This document shows positions 1 through 6,111 of a DNA stretch of 7,014 bases, piece after piece; position 1 is the stretch's first letter; the number at the start of each line of letters is the position of its first letter. The DNA comes from Candidatus Parepulonipiscium sp. PG-Nun2H_MBin03. Lineage in GTDB: Bacteria > Bacillota > Clostridia > Lachnospirales > Cellulosilyticaceae. The stretch is taken from NCBI GenBank assembly GCA_001995005.1, contig MDJN01000202.1, positions 1 to 7,014 on the forward strand, in the 5' to 3' direction. The translations under genes and the position numbers were made by a program. The notes under the pieces are model-generated. The model had not been told where the DNA came from. It did no database searches and saw nothing but the letters and a program-made list of their open reading frames with translations.

Positions 1-859
1 CACTACTAGCATCAATTAAATGTATTATAATATCTGAATATCTTGACTCTTCTAATGTTGAGTAAAATGCTTTTATAAGGTGATGCGGCAAATGCCTAAT
101 AAATCCAACAGTGTCTACTAACCTAATTTCTGTACCAGAAGGTAATATGACTTTTCTAATTGTTGTATCTAGTGTTGCAAATAATTGGTCTTCTGCGTAT
201 ATATCACTATCTGATAAAGAGTTAAGTAGGGTGGATTTTCCTGCATTTGTATATCCTACTATAGCCACTATAGGCACATTGTCTTTTTCTCGTTTTTGTC
301 TTAGCAATGTTCTATGCCTTGTTACTTCTTCTAGCTCTTGCTTTAAAATATCCATTCTCTCTCGTATATGCCGTTTATCTAGTTCTAATTTTTTCTCGCC
401 TGGCCCTCTACTGCCTATTACTCCTCCTGCTTGCCTTGATAGCATATCTCTTGTACCTATTAATTTTGAGTACCGATATTTAAGTTGTGCCATTTCAACT
501 TGTAATTTTCCCTCTTTCGATTGTGCTCTAACCGCAAATATGTCTAAAATTATAAGTGTTCTATCCATAACTTTTATGTCTAACATCTCAGATAAGTTTT
601 TCATCTGCACAGGCGTTAATTCTTGGTCACATACTACACCAGTCGCACCTACTTCATCTATATATAATTTTAATTCTTCCACTTTTCCTTTCCCCAGGTA
701 ATGGCTTGAATTTATTTTTTCTACCCTTTGTACCAGCTCTCCTACTACTTCTCCTCCTGCTGTATCTATTAATTCTTTTAGCTCTTCTAAACTCTCTAAT
801 ATTGCTTGCTCTTCTAGAGATTGCTTTTTGTACGCCACAAATACAATTAATTTTTCCAT
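1..859 (-). CDS. hflX: GTPase HflX (partial, 3' end beyond window)
   Basis: Ribosome-associated GTPase of the Obg-HflX superfamily. In studied bacteria HflX splits or rescues 70S/100S ribosomes after heat or antibiotic stress. Translation from the ATG at 857-859 runs open for 286 codons and off the window at position 1. Seen in the protein: an N-terminal HflX domain (about 1-190) with YLGKGKVEEL at 54-63, the family segment EGKLQVEMAQL at 116-126, and the glycine-rich RGPGEKKLE at 151-159. A charged helical stretch (about 160-192) leads to the G domain. G1 is GYTNAGKST at 202-210, the switch I region FATLDTT is at 227-233, G3 is DTVGFI at 249-254, and the HflX signature LPHHLIKAF follows at 257-265. 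Family length is about 420 residues, so G4, G5 and the C-terminal domain lie outside. The gene follows ligA by 45 nt on the same strand and is probably in the same transcript. Nothing looks broken. Family assignment is very secure. Confidence 0.97.
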   Translation of the reverse strand, partial: MEKLIVFVAYKKQSLEEQAILESLEELKELIDTAGGEVVGELVQRVEKINSSHYLGKGKVEELKLYIDEVGATGVVCDQELTPVQMKNLSEMLDIKVMDRTLIILDIFAVRAQSKEGKLQVEMAQLKYRYSKLIGTRDMLSRQAGGVIGSRGPGEKKLELDKRHIRERMDILKQELEEVTRHRTLLRQKREKDNVPIVAIVGYTNAGKSTLLNSLSDSDIYAEDQLFATLDTTIRKVILPSGTEIRLVDTVGFIRHLPHHLIKAFYSTLEESRYSDIIIHLIDASS

Positions 860-867
860 TAATATAT

Positions 868-873
868 TCCTTT
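868..873 (-). promoter_or_regulatory. Ribosome-binding site of hflX
   Basis: AAAGGA on the minus strand lies 8 nt before the hflX ATG and supports that start. The 45-nt ligA-hflX gap (860-904) holds no convincing hairpin terminator, so read-through from ligA is the simplest reading. Confidence 0.7.
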
Positions 874-904
874 CATAGTATTTTTCTTACTTATCTTCAC
901 AATA

Positions 905-2821
905 TCAGCCTGAAAACATTTCTAAAAACATCTCTTCAGTTAAAATAGGAATTTCTAGTTGTTTAGCTTTCTTATTTTTACTAGAAGTCGAATTTATGTC
1001 ATTATTTATTAAATAATTTGTATTTTTACTAATAGTTGCAGTTACTTTACCGCCTTGCTGTTCTATATATTGTTGTAATGCTTTCCTATTCGCAAAGTGA
1101 CTAAGCTCACCCGTAATCACAAAAGTCAGTTTAGTTAATTTATCACTTACTTTTTTATATGATTGAAATTTAACTTCTACTAATAGATTTTCAATAATAG
1201 ACTTATATTTATTAAAAAATTCTACCATTGCTTTAGCAGTTACTTCTCCTACCCCATCTATTTCTATCAATTCTTCTATACTTGCATTGCAAATTTTTTG
1301 TATATCCTCATCAAAATGCTTGCATATCAATTTTGCAGTTGATACACCTACTTGCAAAATTCCTAATGCATATATAAATTGATATAGCGGTATATTTCTT
1401 GCTTTATTTATATTATCTATTAAATTTTGATAAGACCTCTCTCCAAAGCCTTCTTGCGCAATTATTTGGTTTTTATATTTTTCCAACTTAAATATATCAC
1501 TAAATTCTTCTAAATATCCTAGAGCCAAAAATTTCTCTAATGTTTTTTTTGATAAATCTTCTATATTCATGGCATTGCGAGATACAAAGTGTGCGAAACT
1601 TTCAAGTTTTTTTGCACTACAATTCGGATTTATACAATATAGATGCTTAGTATTATTTTCTTGTCTTATAACTACATCTCCATCACACACCGGACATGTC
1701 CTTGGTAAATTTATAGGCCCTGTACGAGTTAAATTTTCTGCTATTTGTGGAATAATCATATTCGCCTTATATACGCTTATAGTATCTCCTTTACCTAACT
1801 GTAAATTTTCTAATATACTAATGTTGTGTACGCTGGCTTTTTCTATAGTAGTTCCTTCTAATTCAACTTTCTCAAATATAGCAATAGGGTTAATTAAGCC
1901 TGTCCTAGATGTGTTCCATTTTATATCTAATAAAGTGGTATTAGCCACTTCATCTTTCCACTTAAATGCAATTGAGTCTTTGGGAAATTTCGAAGTTGCC
2001 CCTAGAGTTTTACTATATTGTAAATCATTAAAAGACAGCACTAAACCATCTGTTGCACAATCACTTTCTTTAACCTGAGTACTAATTTGCTGTATAGTTT
2101 CTTCTACAATATCTTTATCTACTATTTTATAACTTACTACACTAAACCCTAATTTATCTAGAAAATCTAAACTCTCACTTCTAGTTATAAAAGTTTCGTC
2201 ACTTTCTACTACTGCAAATGCAATTAATCGTACATCTCTCTTTGCTGTTACCTTTGGGTCTAGTTGTCTTACGCTTCCACTGCAGAAATTTCTAGGATTT
2301 TTATATGCGTCACTAAATTTTTCAAAGTCACTATAAGTTATTATAGCCTCGCCTCGTATGACTAAGTCCTTAGCATAATCTATCTTGATTGGCAAATTCT
2401 TAAATGTTCTTGCATTTAACGTTACATCTTCTCCTATTTGCCCATTACCTCTAGTTACAGCTTGTACTAACTCAGAATTTTTATATGTTAATACAATAGT
2501 AAGCCCATCTAACTTATATGTTAATAACCCCATTTTATCTCCTAAAAAGTTTTTTAGCTCGTCGATATTTTTAGTTTTATTAAGTGATAACATGGGTAAA
2601 TTGTGAGCTACTTTTTGTAAACTACTAGCAACTTGTTCCCCTACTTTTTGTGTTACACTATTTGATAGTATAATATTTAACTCTTTCTCTAGATTTACTA
2701 ATTCGTCATACAATTTATCATATTCAAAATTTGAAATTAATTCCTCATTCTTTTGTTCATATGAATAATTAGCTTTTTCTAGTAAATCTACTAGTTCCGC
2801 CATTCGTTTTAACTTATCCAT
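905..2821 (-). CDS. ligA: NAD+-dependent DNA ligase LigA (divergent clostridial type)
   Basis: Seals 3'-OH/5'-phosphate nicks in DNA with NAD+ as cofactor, in replication and repair. It has 638 residues, slightly under the usual 660-680. Domains in order: Ia (1-70) with EYDKLYDEL at 33-41; adenylation domain with nucleophile K103 in KLDG, TRGNG at 123-127, RGEA at 156-159, NPRN at 175-178, DGLV at 258-261 and the lysine of AFKW (K287). The OB fold carries SRTG at 305-308 and the YKANMIIPQI segment at 351-360. The zinc finger is C376, C379, C396, C401, followed by helix-hairpin-helix repeats (about 450-540) and a C-terminal BRCT domain (about 563-636). Several normally conserved residues differ: T101 replaces the Glu two before the lysine, TRGNG replaces TRGDG, and E22 and N31 replace the His and Asp of domain Ia. 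From memory, related Clostridia share most of these. It starts 3 nt after pcrA. Ligase identity is secure; activity is inferred. Confidence 0.97.
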   Translation of the reverse strand: MDKLKRMAELVDLLEKANYSYEQKNEELISNFEYDKLYDELVNLEKELNIILSNSVTQKVGEQVASSLQKVAHNLPMLSLNKTKNIDELKNFLGDKMGLLTYKLDGLTIVLTYKNSELVQAVTRGNGQIGEDVTLNARTFKNLPIKIDYAKDLVIRGEAIITYSDFEKFSDAYKNPRNFCSGSVRQLDPKVTAKRDVRLIAFAVVESDETFITRSESLDFLDKLGFSVVSYKIVDKDIVEETIQQISTQVKESDCATDGLVLSFNDLQYSKTLGATSKFPKDSIAFKWKDEVANTTLLDIKWNTSRTGLINPIAIFEKVELEGTTIEKASVHNISILENLQLGKGDTISVYKANMIIPQIAENLTRTGPINLPRTCPVCDGDVVIRQENNTKHLYCINPNCSAKKLESFAHFVSRNAMNIEDLSKKTLEKFLALGYLEEFSDIFKLEKYKNQIIAQEGFGERSYQNLIDNINKARNIPLYQFIYALGILQVGVSTAKLICKHFDEDIQKICNASIEELIEIDGVGEVTAKAMVEFFNKYKSIIENLLVEVKFQSYKKVSDKLTKLTFVITGELSHFANRKALQQYIEQQGGKVTATISKNTNYLINNDINSTSSKNKKAKQLEIPILTEEMFLEMFSG

Positions 2822-2824
2822 AAA

Positions 2825-5026
2825 TCATCCTTTCTGTAAATTTGCATATTTTACATTAAGATTTTTCTTTTCCCCACTCTCAAATTCAATCGTGGCAATT
2901 ATTTCATTATCAGGCATCTTAGCCATTTTAACAATGGTACCTCTGCCAAATTTTTTATGTTTAATTATATCTCCTGCATAAAGTTTAGGTATCTCTTTTT
3001 GTAAAGGTGGTTTATAAGTGCCTTGTGAGTTAAATGTCTTTTTTTGAGGCGATGTATAGCTAGTTCTATAAGTTTCGTAATTAGATTTAGGCCTTTTCAT
3101 TGCCCCTATTGTTTCTATAACATCTTCTGGTAATTCTCCTATAAAACGTGAGGGGGTGTTTGCTCGTGTTTGGCCATATACTGTTCTTTCATTTGTATAT
3201 AAAATATGCAGCTTTTCGCAAGCTCTTGTAATTCCTACGTAGCATAGCCGTCTTTCTTCCTCTAATTTTGCATCATCACTATCGCTCATATAGCTAGGAA
3301 ACAAACCTTCTTCTAACCCTGGCATAAATACTATAGGAAATTCTAGCCCTTTTGCACTATGCAACGTCATTAATATAACCGCATTACTATCACTATCATA
3401 GTTATCTATATCAGCAACTAAAGCTACCTCTTCTAGAAAACCCTCAAGTGTCGCAGACTCAGCATTTTTCATATAAGCTGTTGCTTTAGAAACAAATTCT
3501 TGTATATTTTGTATTCTATCTTGGCTATCTTCGCTTTCAGTTTGCTTGATATAATTTATATAGTCCGTTTTTTCAAGTACTCTCTTTATTAAATTTACTA
3601 TGTCATCTTTATTGTCTCTTAACTCTTCTATCACTTGCACAAATGACATAACCTTTACTGCAGATGCATTTGCTAATACTCCCAATTGGCTACAATTTTT
3701 GGCACAGTCATAAAATTTTATATTATTGTTAATAGCAAAATTATCTATCTTTTGTATACTTGTAGCTCCTATGCCCCTTTTTGGCACATTAATAATTCTT
3801 TTTGTAGCAACATCATCTTGGTTATTGGTTATTACTCTTAGATACGCTATTATGTCTTTTATTTCTTTTCGCTCATAAAATTTGACCCCTCCCAACATTC
3901 TATAAGGAATATCGTTGTAAATCATTTTCTCTTCTAATACACGTGATTGGGCATTTGTTCTATATAATATAGCAAAGTTTTTATATTCTCGATTTCCACT
4001 TTCTATCTCTGTTACAATAGTATTTGCTACAAAATCTGCTTCTCTATACTCATTTGCTACGCAAACTACGCTAATTTTTTCTCCTGTATCATTTTGTGTA
4101 AATAATGTTTTATCCTTACGCCCTTTATTAGTTGATACCACTTTATTTGCTGCATCCAATATATTTTTAGTCGATCTATAATTTTGCTCTAACTTTATTA
4201 TCATTGTATTTGGAAAATCTTGTTCAAAGCCTAATATATTTCTTATATCAGCCCCACGCCAACCATATATACTTTGATCGTCATCACCCACAACGCATAA
4301 ATTCTTAGAAGCATTTGATAATAGACGTATAAGTTCATACTGCACAGTATTTGTATCTTGATACTCATCCACTAATATATACTTAAATTTTCGCTGATAA
4401 AAATCTAATACTTCTGTGTTACTTTGAAATAGTATGCATACATTTATCAAAAGGTCGTCAAAATCCATGGCGTTATTTTCAAATAGTTTATCCTGATACA
4501 CGTCATATAATTGTGCCAATATATTTTCACGGTAATCATTTTTGCCATCTTGTTTAGCTTGCTTTGGTAAAATAAAATGGTTTTTTTTGCTGCTTATACT
4601 TGATAAAACTGTTCCAATCGGAAAATCTTTTTCAGGTATGTTATTTAATTTTAGTATATCTTTTATTAAAGATTTTTGGTCTGATGTATCATAAATTGTA
4701 AAATATCTATTATATCCTATCTTGTTCCCATCACGTCTTAAAATTCTGACGCACATTGAATGAAATGTGCTAATCCACATATCTTTTAGGGTATCTTCTC
4801 CTATTAACTTTCCAATACGTTCTCGCATCTCAAGTGCTGCCTTGTTAGTAAATGTTATCGCCAATATCTCCCAGGGGTTTATATTTTCATTCGTAATAAG
4901 GTTAGCAATACGATGAGTTAATACCCGTGTTTTACCTGAGCCCGCTCCTGCTAATATAAGTAGCGGGCCAGTAGTATGCAATACCGCTTTTTGTTGCATA
5001 CTATTAAGTCCTGATAAAAAATCCAT
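2825..5026 (-). CDS. pcrA: ATP-dependent DNA helicase PcrA (UvrD/Rep family)
   Basis: Superfamily 1A 3'-5' DNA helicase, the Gram-positive counterpart of UvrD, acting in nucleotide-excision repair, plasmid rolling-circle replication, removal of RecA filaments and conflicts with RNA polymerase. It has 733 residues, close to the B. subtilis length. The motifs are complete and in order: Q-motif LNSMQQKAV at 7-15, Walker A AGAGSGKT at 26-33, Ia AITFTNKAA at 56-64, Walker B DEYQ at 220-223, III GDDDQSIYGWRGAD at 247-260, IV QNYRS at 281-285, V TLHSAKGLEF at 554-563, and VI ERRLCYVGITRA at 590-601. A loose linker (about 640-682) leads to a C-terminal Tudor-like module at about 684-730 (GDIIKHKKFGRGTIVKM), the part that binds RNA polymerase in PcrA. 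M1 is chosen over M10 because M10 lies inside the Q-motif. It is 3 nt from both yerC and ligA. The neighbouring ligA favours PcrA over other UvrD paralogues. Confidence 0.98.
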   Translation of the reverse strand: MDFLSGLNSMQQKAVLHTTGPLLILAGAGSGKTRVLTHRIANLITNENINPWEILAITFTNKAALEMRERIGKLIGEDTLKDMWISTFHSMCVRILRRDGNKIGYNRYFTIYDTSDQKSLIKDILKLNNIPEKDFPIGTVLSSISSKKNHFILPKQAKQDGKNDYRENILAQLYDVYQDKLFENNAMDFDDLLINVCILFQSNTEVLDFYQRKFKYILVDEYQDTNTVQYELIRLLSNASKNLCVVGDDDQSIYGWRGADIRNILGFEQDFPNTMIIKLEQNYRSTKNILDAANKVVSTNKGRKDKTLFTQNDTGEKISVVCVANEYREADFVANTIVTEIESGNREYKNFAILYRTNAQSRVLEEKMIYNDIPYRMLGGVKFYERKEIKDIIAYLRVITNNQDDVATKRIINVPKRGIGATSIQKIDNFAINNNIKFYDCAKNCSQLGVLANASAVKVMSFVQVIEELRDNKDDIVNLIKRVLEKTDYINYIKQTESEDSQDRIQNIQEFVSKATAYMKNAESATLEGFLEEVALVADIDNYDSDSNAVILMTLHSAKGLEFPIVFMPGLEEGLFPSYMSDSDDAKLEEERRLCYVGITRACEKLHILYTNERTVYGQTRANTPSRFIGELPEDVIETIGAMKRPKSNYETYRTSYTSPQKKTFNSQGTYKPPLQKEIPKLYAGDIIKHKKFGRGTIVKMAKMPDNEIIATIEFESGEKKNLNVKYANLQKG
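2828..2833 (-). promoter_or_regulatory. Ribosome-binding site of ligA, inside the pcrA 3' end
   Basis: AAAGGA on the minus strand forms the last two sense codons of pcrA (Lys-Gly) and runs into its TGA stop. It sits 6 nt before the ligA ATG at 2819-2821. This fixes the ligA start at M1 rather than M7 and suggests translational coupling to pcrA. Confidence 0.75.
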
Positions 5027-5029
5027 TTT

Positions 5030-5323
5030 CTACTCCCATTCTTCTAATTTATCTAATATAAATTTATATCCGTTCACACCTTCTGCAAGCGTTCTATTTA
5101 CTCTACTAATAGTTGTAGTAGAAGCATTTGTACTTTTTTGTATATCTATATACGTCTGTTTATTTTGTAGCATCTTTGCAACTGCTAATCGTTGTGCCAT
5201 AGCTTGTAATTCTTTTTTAGTACATAAATCTCTAAAGAATATTTCACACTCTTGTTTATTTTCTAATAGCAATATAGCGTTATACATATTGTCTATTTGG
5301 TTTTGTTGTTCTTTATCATTCAT
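5030..5323 (-). CDS. yerC: YerC/YecD family TrpR-like DNA-binding protein
   Basis: Small (97-residue) all-helical protein of the Trp-repressor-like YerC/YecD family, expected to bind DNA as a dimer in the cytoplasm. The core FFRDLCTKKELQAMAQRLAVA (split here as FFRDLCTKKE at 29-38 and LQAMAQRLAVA at 39-49) precedes a helix-turn-helix at about 57-80. The likely recognition helix includes ASTTTISRVNRTL at 67-79, the family hallmark, and the protein ends GYKFILDKLEEW. Family members are named after TrpR by fold; tryptophan binding is not established for them and cannot be judged here. In B. subtilis yerC sits just before pcrB-pcrA-ligA. Here pcrB is absent and yerC touches pcrA directly (3-nt gap), so it may regulate this operon or itself, which is inference. 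The start at 5321-5323 is set by an AAAGGGA site 7 nt upstream. Family secure, target unknown. Confidence 0.93.
   Translation of the reverse strand: MNDKEQQNQIDNMYNAILLLENKQECEIFFRDLCTKKELQAMAQRLAVAKMLQNKQTYIDIQKSTNASTTTISRVNRTLAEGVNGYKFILDKLEEWE
5033..5037 (-). promoter_or_regulatory. Ribosome-binding site of pcrA, inside the yerC 3' end
   Basis: GGGAG on the minus strand falls in the final Trp-Glu codons of yerC and lies 6 nt before the pcrA ATG, with the yerC TAG stop in the spacer. A ribosome finishing yerC would end on the pcrA start region, which suggests coupled translation. Confidence 0.7.
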
Positions 5324-5373
5324 CGCATATTCCCTTTAGCCAAGGCTTACGCATCTATTGGCATATTTCCTTT
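5324..5373 (-). repeat. Imperfect 14-nt direct repeat upstream of yerC
   Basis: The two copies are 5324-5337 and 5360-5373. They match at 12 of 14 positions and start 36 nt apart. On the minus strand they read AAAGGGAATATGCG and AAAGGAAATATGCC. The copy at 5324-5337 contains the working yerC ribosome-binding site; the other looks like a second Shine-Dalgarno sequence with an ATG only 3 nt from it. A small tandem duplication or chance in AT-rich sequence could explain it. Confidence 0.5.
5331..5337 (-). promoter_or_regulatory. Ribosome-binding site of yerC
   Basis: AAAGGGA on the minus strand lies 7 nt before the yerC ATG. Another ATG at 5326-5328 is only 2 nt from this site, is out of frame and stops after two codons, so it is not the start. 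Confidence 0.75.
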
Positions 5374-5375
5374 CT

Positions 5376-6095
5376 TTATTTTTCCACGCCTAAAAAGTCT
5401 AGTAATCTATCTGGATGTAAATTTAATATTAAATCTTTTGGAAATTGCACTTCTTCTATTAAAGAAATCGCTTCTTTAAACTCTCCCACTTCATAACATA
5501 TATGAGCATCAGTGTTTGCAATAATAGGCACATCATACTTATTACAGCATCTTAATATTTCCATCATATTTTCTTTTACTCCCGTACGTAAACTAGTAGA
5601 TGTTAGAGAAGCATTATTTAACTCTAATAATGTATTTGTAGCTTTTGAAGCTTTTACCAGCTCTTCTAAATGTTGCGGAAATCTATTATCTCCTGGATGA
5701 CCTATTATGTTCACATAAGGATTATGCATAGCTGCTATTATTCCTTTTGTCACTGTATCAATATCCGCAAATTTAATGCATGGCGGGTGTAAGCTTGCAA
5801 TTCTAAAATCCATCCTATCAAGTAGTTGTGTATCTATATCATCAATATTACCATCATAATCTATAATATTAAGCTCTATGCCCTTTAAAATTCTCATTCC
5901 ATATACTTCTTTTGGGATTATCTTCATATTCATAAAAAAATACCAATGTGGAGAAGAAGGTAATTCTGGAGCATGCTCTGATATACCTAAAATTTCTATT
6001 CCTCTTTCTTTTGCAAATCTTGCATTCTCGTCAAACGTGCTGTATGCATGGTCATTACCTACTGTGTGGGTGTGGATATCAACTAAAAATTTCAT
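5376..6095 (-). CDS. PHP-domain metallohydrolase, YcdX-type phosphatase
   Basis: Cytoplasmic hydrolase of the polymerase-and-histidinol-phosphatase (PHP) superfamily. It most resembles E. coli YcdX, a 245-residue enzyme with a trinuclear zinc site and phosphatase activity on model substrates; the natural substrate is not known. This protein has 239 residues. All nine expected metal ligands are present at matching spacing: H8 and H10 (DIHTHT), H16, H41 (SEHAPELP), E74 (GIELN), H103 (SLHPP), H133 (GHPGD), and D196 and H198 (NTDAH). The PHWYFFMN segment (49-56) matches the YcdX PHHWHFIN region. There is no signal peptide or membrane segment. It starts 16 nt after trpS with a strong ribosome-binding site. 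Histidinol-phosphatase HisK, another PHP branch, is less likely because HisK is longer and there are no his genes beside it. Fold and metal site are secure; substrate and role are unknown. Confidence 0.93.
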   Translation of the reverse strand: MKFLVDIHTHTVGNDHAYSTFDENARFAKERGIEILGISEHAPELPSSPHWYFFMNMKIIPKEVYGMRILKGIELNIIDYDGNIDDIDTQLLDRMDFRIASLHPPCIKFADIDTVTKGIIAAMHNPYVNIIGHPGDNRFPQHLEELVKASKATNTLLELNNASLTSTSLRTGVKENMMEILRCCNKYDVPIIANTDAHICYEVGEFKEAISLIEEVQFPKDLILNLHPDRLLDFLGVEK

Positions 6096-6102
6096 CTTTA
6101 TG

Positions 6103-6108
6103 CTCCTT
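6103..6108 (-). promoter_or_regulatory. Ribosome-binding site of the PHP gene
   Basis: AAGGAG on the minus strand lies 7 nt before the ATG at 6093-6095, in the 16-nt gap after trpS. It is the strongest Shine-Dalgarno sequence in the window and fixes this start. No room exists for a separate promoter in the gap. Confidence 0.8.
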
Positions 6109-6111
6109 AAT

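Larger units (their letters stand above)
5324..5375 (-). other. Leader between the PHP gene and yerC
   Basis: This 52-nt gap is the longest non-coding stretch in the window. It holds the yerC ribosome-binding site, a 14-nt imperfect direct repeat, a 10-nt dyad (AGCC-AA-GGCT at 5338-5347) and a five-codon mini-ORF (5347-5364, minus strand, reading MPIDA). I see no clear sigma-A promoter and no terminator: the dyad has a 2-nt centre, too tight for a hairpin loop, and no T-run follows it. The dyad abuts the yerC ribosome-binding site, so an operator role is possible but unsupported. Confidence 0.4.

Noticed and set aside
870..904. Promoter-like TTGTGA, 16-nt spacer, TACTAT on the minus strand before hflX.
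   Set aside because: The -10 element would directly abut the hflX ribosome-binding site, so transcripts would begin within or after it. Each hexamer matches consensus at only 4 of 6 positions in AT-rich sequence.
111..948. Plus-strand open frames at 111-701 and 706-948, the second very Leu/Ile-rich and membrane-like.
   Set aside because: They lie antisense to hflX, whose HflX and GTPase motifs are unmistakable. The Leu-rich reading is the complement of Glu/Lys-rich codons in the hflX N-terminus.
1569..2606. Plus-strand open frames at 1569-2078 and 2385-2606.
   Set aside because: Both are antisense shadows inside ligA, with no recognisable domain.
5338..5347. AGCC-AA-GGCT as a transcription terminator after the PHP gene.
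   Set aside because: The arms are 4 nt, the 2-nt centre is too small for a loop, and no T-run follows on the minus strand.
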